From Sulfuriferula sp. (GTDB lineage: Bacteria > Pseudomonadota > Gammaproteobacteria > Burkholderiales > Sulfuriferulaceae), in assembly GCA_013140765.1 (NCBI GenBank), contig JABFSE010000021.1:25908-89907 (forward strand): a stretch of DNA of 64,000 nucleotides, read 5' to 3'. The notes beneath the pieces were generated by a model. That model worked only from the letters and a program-made list of their open reading frames with translations. It was not told the origin of the DNA and ran no database searches. This document shows, piece by piece, positions 56,557 to 64,000 of this stretch (the first letter of the stretch is position 1; each line of letters begins with the position of its first letter). The position numbers and the translations under genes are program-made.

Positions 56557-56615
56557 GTGTTGTGTTTGGCTTGCATAGCTGGACAATTTCGCCGAACTCG
56601 GTAAGACTAGCGTTC

Positions 56616-58001
56616 ATGCGCATTTTATTATTTATTCTTATGCTGGTGTTGGCGGGCTGTGAAATGCCGCATTTGCCTAAATTACCGCCAGCACCCATCC
56701 CTTCTCCTGCGCAGTCAGGTGAGATTGTGGTATTGACTCACAATGGACCGACGACTTATTTTGAAGGTGCTGACGGTCAACCCACTGGTTTTGAATATGA
56801 CTTGGTGACGCATTTTGCCGCGCAATATGGTTACCGTGTGCGTTTTGTGGAAGCAAAAAGTTTAGACGAAATGTTTAACTTGCTGGCGCAAAAGCAGGCA
56901 CATTTTATTGCGGCAGGTATTACGGTGCTGGATACGCGTAAGGATGTGATGCAGTTTAGCCCGCCGTATTTGAGTGTAACGCGTCAGGTTGTTTATAATA
57001 AAGACGGCGTGCAACCTAAAAACTTTGCTGATTTGGCGCGTATGCGGGTGGAGGTGGTGGCGGGTAGCAGCCATGTTGAAACCTTGCGTCGTGCGGCTGA
57101 AAATACGCCTAAATTAAAATGGACTGAGCTGGCAGTTAAATGGGATGAGGAAACGCTGGATAGATTAGCGCATGGTTTAACGGATGCGGTGATGGTGGAT
57201 TCCAATGAGTTTGACGTGGCGCGGAAGTTTTACCCTAATTTAGATGTTGCTTTTGAAGTGCCTAAAGCTGACGATTTGGCTTGGGCTTTTCCACGTAATC
57301 CTGACCCTGTGTTATTCAAACAAACGCAGCAGTTCATGCAAAAAATCAAGCAAGATGGCACGCTTAAACGCTTGATAGATAAGTATTATGGGCACTCGGA
57401 TAGGCTGGAAGAAGCCGATGTGTCTGGTTTCTTGGATAAAATGCGCACGCTATTGCCCAAATATCGTCAGTATTTTTATGCCGCGCAAGATGCGACGGGT
57501 TTGGATTGGCGTTTGATTGCGGCAGTCGGCTATCAGGAATCGCATTGGGATCCGTATGCCACCTCGCCCACAGGAGTGCGCGGGTTGATGATGATGACGG
57601 GTGATACGGCGGATTTGATGGGGGTGGATGACCGTTTGAATCCGCAACAAAGTATTATGGGCGGCGCAAAGTATTTGTCGCTTATGATAGATCAGATGTC
57701 AATTAAATTAACTGATCCAGACAAAACATGGATGGCGTTGGCGGCGTATAATCAGGGGCAAGGTCACCTGGAAGATGCGCGGGTGCTGACACAGCGGCGT
57801 AAACTCAATCCAGTTGCTTGGAGTGATGTCAAAAAAGTGATGCCATTGCTGGCCAGCTCTGAGCATCACAGTACGGTGAAACATGGTTTTTGTCGGGGTG
57901 GTGAAGCGGTGATTTTTGTTGAAAATATACGCACTTATTACGATATTTTGCAAAAATATGAGCGACCTTATAAGCCATTGTTGATGTCAAAAAATGACTG
58001 A
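56616..58001 (+). CDS. mltF: Membrane-bound lytic transglycosylase F
   Basis: ATG 56616 opens a lipoprotein signal with lipobox 'LAGC' near residue 14; longer frames upstream are ignored. The 461-residue protein has a periplasmic solute-binding-like domain (about 35-270, 'GFEYDLVTHFAAQYGY') and a C-terminal SLT domain with catalytic Glu in 'GYQESHWDP', then 'GVRGLMMMT' and 'AAYNQGQGHL'. MltF cleaves peptidoglycan from the outer membrane. Identification is firm from the two-domain order. Confidence 0.95.
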   Translation: MRILLFILMLVLAGCEMPHLPKLPPAPIPSPAQSGEIVVLTHNGPTTYFEGADGQPTGFEYDLVTHFAAQYGYRVRFVEAKSLDEMFNLLAQKQAHFIAAGITVLDTRKDVMQFSPPYLSVTRQVVYNKDGVQPKNFADLARMRVEVVAGSSHVETLRRAAENTPKLKWTELAVKWDEETLDRLAHGLTDAVMVDSNEFDVARKFYPNLDVAFEVPKADDLAWAFPRNPDPVLFKQTQQFMQKIKQDGTLKRLIDKYYGHSDRLEEADVSGFLDKMRTLLPKYRQYFYAAQDATGLDWRLIAAVGYQESHWDPYATSPTGVRGLMMMTGDTADLMGVDDRLNPQQSIMGGAKYLSLMIDQMSIKLTDPDKTWMALAAYNQGQGHLEDARVLTQRRKLNPVAWSDVKKVMPLLASSEHHSTVKHGFCRGGEAVIFVENIRTYYDILQKYERPYKPLLMSKND

Positions 58002-58037
58002 CATATTCAGTCTGTCTATTTATTTTATTGGGTAATT

Positions 58038-59831
58038 ATGCGACGTTTTGGTTCGGATGGTGGAGAGCCTGGTTCTGCCGATTGGCGGACGGTGCGCTTG
58101 TTGTTGCCTTATTTGTGGGAATACAAATGGCGGGCGTTTATTGCGATTAGTTTTTTAATTGGCGCAAAGCTGGCTGTCGTGTCTATTCCTATTGTGCTCA
58201 AACACATTGTGGATAATCTAAATCAGCCCAAAGCGATGTTGGTAGTGCCGTTGGCGTTGTTGTTTGGCTATGGTTTGTTGCGCTTGGCGAGTACGGTTTT
58301 TTCCGACATGCGCGATATTGTATTTGCCAAAGTCACGCAACGGGCGATACGTCGTGTGGGGCTGGCGGTATTTGAGCATCTGCATAATCTGTCTTTGCGC
58401 TTTCATCTGGAGCGACAAACGGGCGGCGTGACGCGGGATATAGAGCGTGGTTCACGCGGCATTTCGTCGTTGATACACTTAACTTTATTTTCAGTATTAC
58501 CTACGTTAATCGAAATCAGCTTGGTGGCAGGTATATTGTTCGCTAAATTTGATTGGGTCTATGCCGCAATTACGCTGGTGGTGTTGGTGATTTATATTGC
58601 GCTGACAATTAGCATTACTGAATGGCGCACGCAATTGCGGCGGCAGATGAATGAAATGGATTCGCAGGCAAACACCAAAGCTATCGACAGCTTGCTCAAT
58701 TATGAGACGGTAAAATACTTTGGCAATGAGGAATTTGAAGCGAAACGGTATGATGCCAGCTTGCAAAACTGGGAGGTAGCGGCAGTTAAAAATCAAACCT
58801 CGCTAGGGATGCTCAACGCGGCACAAGCAGCGATTATTGCGGTGGGGGTCACTGTTATGTTGACGCGTGCGTCGCAAGGCGTGGTGGCGGGGCAATTGAC
58901 GGTGGGCGATTTGGTGATGATTAACGCTTTTCTGATACAAATGTTCATCCCCTTGAATTTTTTGGGCGTGATGTATAGAGAGATTAAGCAGTCGTTGACC
59001 GATATAGAGCGTTTATTCAAGCTACTGAATGTGAATCGTGAAATTGCGGATACCGCAGATGCGCAACCGTTGGCATTGCGCGGCGGCGAGGTTAAATTTG
59101 AGCAGGTGTATTTTGGCTACGATAGCAATCGCGGCATTTTGCAAGGCGTGAGTTTTACTATCCCCGCTGGGCATAATGTGGCGGTGGTGGGGACGAGTGG
59201 TGCGGGTAAATCGACATTGTCGCGCTTGTTATATCGGTTTTATGATGTGGGCGCAGGCTGTATCAGCATAGATAGTCAGGATATACGACAGGTGACGCAA
59301 CCGAGCTTGCGTGCGGCCATCGGTATCGTGCCGCAAGATACGGTATTGTTTAACGATAGCATTTACTACAATATTGCTTACGGGCGACCCACCGCCAGCC
59401 GCGAGGAGGTCGTTGAGGCTGCACGGGCGGCACATATTTTGAATTTTATTGAGTCATTACCTAATGGCTGGGAAACCACGGTGGGCGAGCGCGGTTTGAA
59501 GCTGTCAGGCGGTGAAAAACAGCGTGTTGCGATTGCGCGTACTGTGTTGAAAAATCCAACTATTTTGATATTGGATGAAGCAACTTCTGCGCTGGATACG
59601 CAAACTGAAAAAAATATACAGGTAGAGTTAAAAGAAATCGCCAAAAATAGAACCACGCTGACTATCGCGCACAGGCTTTCTACCATCGTCGATGCTGACC
59701 AGATATTAGTGATGGAGCACGGCCATATCGTTGAGCGCGGGCATCATCGGGAATTATTGGCGGCACAGGGCGTATATGCCAAACTGTGGGCGTTGCAACA
59801 AGAAGAAGCGGCAGAAATCAACTTAATTTAA
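58038..59831 (+). CDS. Atm1-type ABC exporter
   Basis: A fused permease-ATPase of 597 residues. Six membrane helices occupy about residues 30-320, with 'NYETVKYFGNEEFE', a segment typical of the Atm1/HMT1/ABCB7 branch that exports glutathione conjugates or supports heavy-metal tolerance. The ATPase domain has Walker A 'GTSGAGKST', the signature 'LSGGEKQR' and Walker B 'LILDEATSALD'. GGGTAATT precedes the ATG. The exact substrate is not readable. Confidence 0.94.
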   Translation: MRRFGSDGGEPGSADWRTVRLLLPYLWEYKWRAFIAISFLIGAKLAVVSIPIVLKHIVDNLNQPKAMLVVPLALLFGYGLLRLASTVFSDMRDIVFAKVTQRAIRRVGLAVFEHLHNLSLRFHLERQTGGVTRDIERGSRGISSLIHLTLFSVLPTLIEISLVAGILFAKFDWVYAAITLVVLVIYIALTISITEWRTQLRRQMNEMDSQANTKAIDSLLNYETVKYFGNEEFEAKRYDASLQNWEVAAVKNQTSLGMLNAAQAAIIAVGVTVMLTRASQGVVAGQLTVGDLVMINAFLIQMFIPLNFLGVMYREIKQSLTDIERLFKLLNVNREIADTADAQPLALRGGEVKFEQVYFGYDSNRGILQGVSFTIPAGHNVAVVGTSGAGKSTLSRLLYRFYDVGAGCISIDSQDIRQVTQPSLRAAIGIVPQDTVLFNDSIYYNIAYGRPTASREEVVEAARAAHILNFIESLPNGWETTVGERGLKLSGGEKQRVAIARTVLKNPTILILDEATSALDTQTEKNIQVELKEIAKNRTTLTIAHRLSTIVDADQILVMEHGHIVERGHHRELLAAQGVYAKLWALQQEEAAEINLI

Positions 59832-59841
59832 GGATGAAATA

Positions 59842-60726
59842 ATGAGTGTAGAAGCGTTAAATAAAGCGTTTGCGATTGCCGATGTATTGACATTTGTCGA
59901 GGCAGCGGCAGGCGTACCTGTGATCGAAATTAACACGGCTATCGCCAGTGCGCGTATCGCGCTGGTAGGTGCGCAGGTGCTGGAATGGCAACCTGCTGAC
60001 GCAGAGCCCGTGTTGTGGATTAGCCGCGCCGCTATTTATCAAGTCGGCAAAGGTGTGCGTGGCGGTGTACCGATATGCTGGCCGTGGTTTGGCGCGGGCG
60101 AAACGGGCAAGCCTGCGCATGGCTTTGTGCGCACACGCATGTGGGCTGTGCGCTCAACAACGCAAACTGCTGATGGCGTGGTGGTGAAGCTAGGCATCAC
60201 TGACGATGCAGAAACACGGGCGATTTGGGATTATGCGTTTGATTTAGAGCTGGCGGTAACCGTGGGCGCAACGTTGACGATGGCACTGGTGACTAAAAAT
60301 ACGGGCGATACGCCGTTTACAATTACCGACGCGCTACATACTTATTTCCGCGTGGGCGATATTGACGCTACTATCGTGCAGGGTTTAGATGGTGTGCGCT
60401 ATTTGGATAAAGTGCTGGATTTCACTGAGCATACTCAGCAAGGTGATGTGTTATTCTCAGGCGAAACCGACCGCGTGTATGTGAATACGCAATCCACGTG
60501 TGTCATCAACGATACCGCGAATGCACGTAATATCCATGTTGCCAAATCGGGTAGCGATACCACCGTAGTGTGGAATCCATGGTCAGAAAAAGAAAAAGGC
60601 TTTGCCGATATGGCGGCGGGTGAATATCAACAAATGCTATGCGTGGAAACATGTAATGCAGCCGACGATAAAATCACCATAGCACCACAGCAGACGCATA
60701 GTTTAGTCGCTGTGGTCAGCTTGTAG
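59842..60726 (+). CDS. D-hexose-6-phosphate mutarotase (YeaD-like)
   Basis: An aldose-1-epimerase-fold protein of 294 residues. 'KGVRGGVPICWPWFG' is the YeaD hallmark, followed by 'AHGFVRTRMW' and 'ALHTYFRVGDID'. The end has 'VVWNPWSEKEKGFADM' and 'MLCVETCN'. It interconverts anomers of glucose-6-phosphate and related sugars. AAGGATG lies just before the ATG, ten bases after the exporter stop. Confidence 0.94.
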   Translation: MSVEALNKAFAIADVLTFVEAAAGVPVIEINTAIASARIALVGAQVLEWQPADAEPVLWISRAAIYQVGKGVRGGVPICWPWFGAGETGKPAHGFVRTRMWAVRSTTQTADGVVVKLGITDDAETRAIWDYAFDLELAVTVGATLTMALVTKNTGDTPFTITDALHTYFRVGDIDATIVQGLDGVRYLDKVLDFTEHTQQGDVLFSGETDRVYVNTQSTCVINDTANARNIHVAKSGSDTTVVWNPWSEKEKGFADMAAGEYQQMLCVETCNAADDKITIAPQQTHSLVAVVSL

Positions 60727-60728
60727 GC

Positions 60729-61655
60729 TTACCAGCGTAGTTTGCGCCAAGCCGCTTGTTGCGTGGGGGTAAGAAAAGTCCATGCAACGAAGCGGCTTTG
60801 TTTTGCGCCTTGCGCCATATTGATAGTGTGATGTTGTTGCACGCCAGCGTGTTTAAGTGCGGCATAAATAGGGATTAAATTTGCTGATTTTGACACCAGT
60901 GTCGTGAACCAGTAGCAGTGCGTAGATAGGCTGGCACTCTCGGTTATCATGCGGCGAATAAAACCTAGCTCACCACCATCACAATAAAGCTCTGCACCTA
61001 GCCCACCAAAATTAAGTGTGAATGATTTTTGTTGGCGTTTTTTATCCAAGTTACGCCACTTGCGTTGCGTGCCCGCGTTGGCCTCCGCGAGTGAAGCATG
61101 AAACGGCGGGTTGCACAGCGTGACATCAAACCACTCATCATGGTGGATAATATGCTCAAAAATAGCGTGCATATCCGCTTGCAAGCGTAGCGATATGTGT
61201 GGGGCTAACGCTGGATTGTAGTCTAATATATTTTTCACGTTAGCTAACGCGGCGGCATTAGTATCGGTGGCGACAAATTGCCAGCCGTATTCACTATGCC
61301 CTAGTAGCGGATAAATGCAGTTCGCGCCCGTGCCTATATCTAGCGCAATGATATTTTTGGGTATTTTCCCTGTGTTGGCACTGGCTAATAAATCAGCAAG
61401 ATAATGCAGGTAATCAGCGCGACCCGGTACGGCTGGGCATAAATAATCAGTAGGAATATCCCAAGCATTGATGCCATACTGTGCTTGCAATAATGCACGG
61501 TTCAGTACGCGCACGGCGGCGGGGTTAGTGAAGTCCACACTGTTGATACCCTGTACGTTGGGATGGACAAACGTAGCCAAAGCGGGTTCGGCCTGCATCA
61601 GTTGAGGGAAATCGTAATGCCCTTGGTGGCGATTGCGGGGATGAAATGTGCTCAT
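60729..61655 (-). CDS. rlmF: 23S rRNA m6A1618 methyltransferase
   Basis: RlmF (YbiN), 308 residues, methylates A1618 of 23S rRNA. The N-terminal 'HPRNRHQGHYDF' is a close family match, the AdoMet site is 'ALDIGTGANCIYPLLG' and the catalytic motif 'LCNPPFHAS' (NPPF). Convergent with the mutarotase gene, two bases apart. Confidence 0.96.
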   Translation of the reverse strand: MSTFHPRNRHQGHYDFPQLMQAEPALATFVHPNVQGINSVDFTNPAAVRVLNRALLQAQYGINAWDIPTDYLCPAVPGRADYLHYLADLLASANTGKIPKNIIALDIGTGANCIYPLLGHSEYGWQFVATDTNAAALANVKNILDYNPALAPHISLRLQADMHAIFEHIIHHDEWFDVTLCNPPFHASLAEANAGTQRKWRNLDKKRQQKSFTLNFGGLGAELYCDGGELGFIRRMITESASLSTHCYWFTTLVSKSANLIPIYAALKHAGVQQHHTINMAQGAKQSRFVAWTFLTPTQQAAWRKLRW

Positions 61656-61724
61656 GCGCTGGAGTATATCGCATCAATATATGATAACGTAGTGAATTGT
61701 GCTGTGTTTTAATGGGAGTGTGAA

Positions 61725-62276
61725 ATGAAACGTATATTATTGGCAACGGGTTTGTTATTGGTAAGCGCGGCGGCGGTGGCGGCTGGTTTTAGCGTCAGTA
61801 GTCCAGATTTATCGCCTAATCAAAAAATTGGGTCAAAATTTGTTTTTAACAGCTTTGGTTGTACAGGTGAAAATATCTCGCCCGCGCTGAATTGGAAAAA
61901 TGCGCCAGTGGGTACTAAGAGTTTTGCCATTATGGTGCATGATCCTGACGCACCTACAGGGGGCGCAGGTTTTTGGCACTGGGTAGTGATTAACCTGCCC
62001 GCTACGATGACGGGGTTAGCGCAAGGCGATGGTGGCGTGGATAGCAAAAATTTGCCAGCAGGCGCACAGCAAATCCGCAACGATTACGGCATGGCGGCTT
62101 GGGGTGGTCCATGCCCACCTGTAGGCAACAAGCCACATCGTTATAACTTTACCGTGTATGCGTTGAAAACAGATAAATTAGCCATACCCGACGGCGCAAG
62201 TACCGCCGTGGTTGGCTTTATGGTGAACCAAAATACGTTGGGCAAAGCATCATTGATGGCGCGATTTGGGCGTTAA
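61725..62276 (+). CDS. YbhB/YbcL-type PEBP-like protein
   Basis: A 183-residue protein of the Raf-kinase-inhibitor-like family with a signal peptide ending 'AVAA'. Ligand-site pieces are 'NISPALNWKNAP', 'IMVHDPDAP', 'FWHWVVINLPA' and 'GPCPPVGNKPHRYNFTVYAL'. The function of bacterial members is unsettled. A perfect hairpin follows the stop. Confidence 0.92.
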   Translation: MKRILLATGLLLVSAAAVAAGFSVSSPDLSPNQKIGSKFVFNSFGCTGENISPALNWKNAPVGTKSFAIMVHDPDAPTGGAGFWHWVVINLPATMTGLAQGDGGVDSKNLPAGAQQIRNDYGMAAWGGPCPPVGNKPHRYNFTVYALKTDKLAIPDGASTAVVGFMVNQNTLGKASLMARFGR

Positions 62277-62279
62277 TTC

Positions 62280-62310
62280 GCATTGCACGCTGGCAAACAG
62301 CGTGCAATGC
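62280..62310. terminator. Hairpin between convergent PEBP and barrel genes
   Basis: GCATTGCACGCTG (62280-62292) pairs perfectly with CAGCGTGCAATGC (62298-62310) around a five-base loop. It lies between two convergent genes and has no strong T-run on either side. Confidence 0.75.
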
Positions 62311-62319
62311 GGCTTAAAA

Positions 62320-63597
62320 TTAAAAGTAACGTACCAGCGTTGATTGAATAAAGCTGTCTTCTTTGACCACAGAAAGCGGGTCGGTATCGCTAATGCGGTG
62401 GTAACCTTGACCTAAAAATTTAAGGCTCCACTTGTCATTCAGGCGACGGTTGATTTCGACTCGAGTAGTGCGAGAGGCGTTGCCTACGTCTGTCATTACG
62501 CCTATCTTAAAGTCAGTTGAGTGTTCGTCATTGAGGGCTAATCTCAACCCTATAAACACGTCATTATCTAGTACGGGCGCAGAGCTACTATTATGGCGGC
62601 TGTCATAGTTGTACTCGACATAGCTGGTTAAGTCCATTTGGCTGTCATAAATGCCGTTGAATGTATATTCAACCCCCGTTACATATGCGTAATAACGTTG
62701 TATGTTGGAATTACGTTCTATGGCTTCGAGCTTGAGTATCCAATCGCCTAATAAGTAATTGACATCCAATCCTACTTGGCTGATTAAGTCGTAATTGACT
62801 TGTAAGCCTAAAGGATTTTCCGCTGTTTGCAGCGAAGTTAACTGAACAATACGTGGGTCACGGCTCGTGCCGCGAAAATAGGATACGCCTACATCCAGTT
62901 TGCCAAACTGTTTAGACCATCTTCCTGCGAAATCGAGATGATTTTGTTTTGCGCTAGATTCAAACACGACGGGGGCGCGCACGAGCGAAGTCGGTGTGCG
63001 TAAGCGACCTTCTGGTCCCGCAAAAGTGCGCTCTCTAAACATAGGCAATACAAATAAATCTACCGTTCCCCAGTCGGTTTTGTTGGTGGTGCGTACCATA
63101 GGCTGACCGAGCTTTTGTTCCATTTTAGGGTCTTCAACTTCATCAGTTTGGTTGACGATGTCAATGAGATGGTGGGATTCAGCAACGCCCCAAAACACTT
63201 TATCTATCCCCACACGCAAATCCCAAGGGCGATTCTCATCACCGTGACTGGTGTGCCATACTAATTCGCGTATATCAAAATGGGTGCGATAATCATCTCT
63301 ATCATCCCAGCGATAGAACGGCTTGAAAGAAAATGAGCTCTTTTTATTGTCCCACTCGTTGTAGTAGCCAGGTTGGATGGCGATAGAAGGATTATCCTGG
63401 CGTGCGAGTCCTGTATCAGCGATTTTTTGTTTTTGAATCGCGTTGGTTGTTAAATCATATTGCTGTACGGTAGCCGATTTGTTGAGGAAATGGCGCATTT
63501 CTAAATCTATTTCTGTCGTCCATTCACCTGCGTAGGCTGATGAAGTGAGTGCGCAGAATAGGTATGTGGTGATTTTTTGTTGGTTTAATTTAAGCAT
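62320..63597 (-). CDS. Outer-membrane beta-barrel protein of unknown function
   Basis: ATG 63597 opens a signal peptide ending 'SSAYA'; the open frame extends upstream. The 425-residue protein is rich in alternating amphipathic strands and ends in 'VRYF', with a C-terminal phenylalanine, the outer-membrane insertion signal. Pieces such as 'GPEGRLRTPTSLVRAP' do not let me name a family. Predicted to be a porin-like or substrate-specific barrel; no partner gene is adjacent. Confidence 0.8.
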   Translation of the reverse strand: MLKLNQQKITTYLFCALTSSAYAGEWTTEIDLEMRHFLNKSATVQQYDLTTNAIQKQKIADTGLARQDNPSIAIQPGYYNEWDNKKSSFSFKPFYRWDDRDDYRTHFDIRELVWHTSHGDENRPWDLRVGIDKVFWGVAESHHLIDIVNQTDEVEDPKMEQKLGQPMVRTTNKTDWGTVDLFVLPMFRERTFAGPEGRLRTPTSLVRAPVVFESSAKQNHLDFAGRWSKQFGKLDVGVSYFRGTSRDPRIVQLTSLQTAENPLGLQVNYDLISQVGLDVNYLLGDWILKLEAIERNSNIQRYYAYVTGVEYTFNGIYDSQMDLTSYVEYNYDSRHNSSSAPVLDNDVFIGLRLALNDEHSTDFKIGVMTDVGNASRTTRVEINRRLNDKWSLKFLGQGYHRISDTDPLSVVKEDSFIQSTLVRYF

Positions 63598-63709
63598 ATT
63601 ATTATGTATTAATGAGTGCGTGAGTATTTTCCATGAGCAAGACATGGTTTTTATAATAGTTGAGGCGCACTGTACTCAATTCAGCACGCGCCGTCAAATG
63701 AAGATTATG

Positions 63710-64000
63710 TTATAGGCTGGTTGTCACTTTAAGCCGCCATAACGAAGTTGTTTCCGCTGATCTAGCTTGATGCAGTGGGTCAGTGGGATCGTTGGCTTTG
63801 GGGTGGGTGGGCTTGGTGTCTATGCGTTCCAGAACTTGCAAGCCTGCGTCAGTTATCCAGCCCAGCAGTGTTGCACGGCTACGCAAGCCTAAGTGTTCGG
63901 CAAGGTCGGAGAGTATGAGCCAAGCCTCGCCGTCATCCGTCAAGTGTTCGTTTAAGCCTGTTAAAAATCCGCGTAGCATTTGGCTATCGAAGTCATAAAT
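63710..64000 (-). CDS. Methyltransferase-like protein, C-terminal part
   Basis: The frame is open to the window edge, so about 96 C-terminal residues are visible and the N-terminus lies outside. 'DSQMLRGFLTGLNEHL' followed by 'DDGEAWLILSDLAEHLGLRS' looks like the last strands of a class I AdoMet-dependent methyltransferase of the RsmC/HemK-like kind. The substrate cannot be told from this piece. Confidence 0.6.
   Translation of the reverse strand: MYDFDSQMLRGFLTGLNEHLTDDGEAWLILSDLAEHLGLRSRATLLGWITDAGLQVLERIDTKPTHPKANDPTDPLHQARSAETTSLWRLKVTTSL

Overview
The window is a compact chromosomal stretch of a Gram-negative bacterium, most likely a betaproteobacterium that fixes CO2 (Nitrosomonadales/Gallionellales-like). 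The reasons are the sspA-sspB pair, an elongation factor P with Arg32 in a KSGRN loop, the murJ/ribF/ileS/lspA/fkpB/ispH block, and a form II RuBisCO gene with its cbbQ and cbbO activase partners. I cannot name a genus. No rRNA, CRISPR array, insertion sequence or prophage is visible. Two tRNA genes are present: Thr(UGU) near 0.8 kb and Ser(CGA) near 31.6 kb.

Layout. 0-3.4 kb: the sspA tail, sspB, tRNA-Thr, an ATP-grasp-like protein and a protein with a short J-domain. 3.4-4.4 kb: an orphan pstS behind a dyad-rich spacer. 4.7-10.3 kb: a co-directional five-gene cluster with four membrane proteins, each carrying a small CxxC...CxxC zinc ribbon at its N- or C-terminus, and a glycine-zipper lipoprotein. 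I cannot assign it to a known system and it is the best candidate for something undescribed. 10.3-15 kb: cbbM-cbbQ-cbbO on the minus strand. 15-25.4 kb: housekeeping genes on the minus strand (DUF167, ispH, fkpB, lspA, ileS, ribF, murJ, DUF1345, serS, DUF2069, wrbA). 25.4-31.5 kb: yihY, a YqhA-like gene, aspartase, two periplasmic thioredoxin-fold proteins, a TolC-like protein and a very short membrane-fusion protein.

31.7-40.3 kb: an eight-gene minus-strand operon for 4-amino-4-deoxy-L-arabinose (Ara4N) modification of lipid A. It contains arnT, an EamA/ArnE-like flippase subunit, arnB, arnC, ArnA split into separate formyltransferase and decarboxylase genes, arnD, and a second GT39 transferase. 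40.4-45.6 kb: an AI-2E family permease, peroxiredoxin, two small c-type cytochromes, orn, an M48 protease, a DUF302 protein and a ModE-like regulator.

45.7-51.1 kb: a Type III restriction-modification island with a Phd/YefM-ParE toxin-antitoxin pair between mod and res and an AT-rich target-recognition segment in mod. 51.1-55.1 kb: moaE/moaD/moeA (molybdenum cofactor), efp and a TrhP/YegQ-type U32 protein. 55.2-55.9 kb: a higBA locus whose antitoxin is interrupted by an in-frame TAA just before its DNA-binding domain, while the toxin is intact. 56-64 kb: a GyrI-like protein, mltF, an Atm1-type ABC exporter, a hexose-6-phosphate mutarotase, rlmF, a YbhB-type protein, an outer-membrane barrel and a partial methyltransferase.

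Genes are tightly packed with many 1-, 4- and 8-base overlaps. Three convergent gene pairs are separated by long perfect hairpins. All assignments come from reading motifs, lengths and context; no database search was run.
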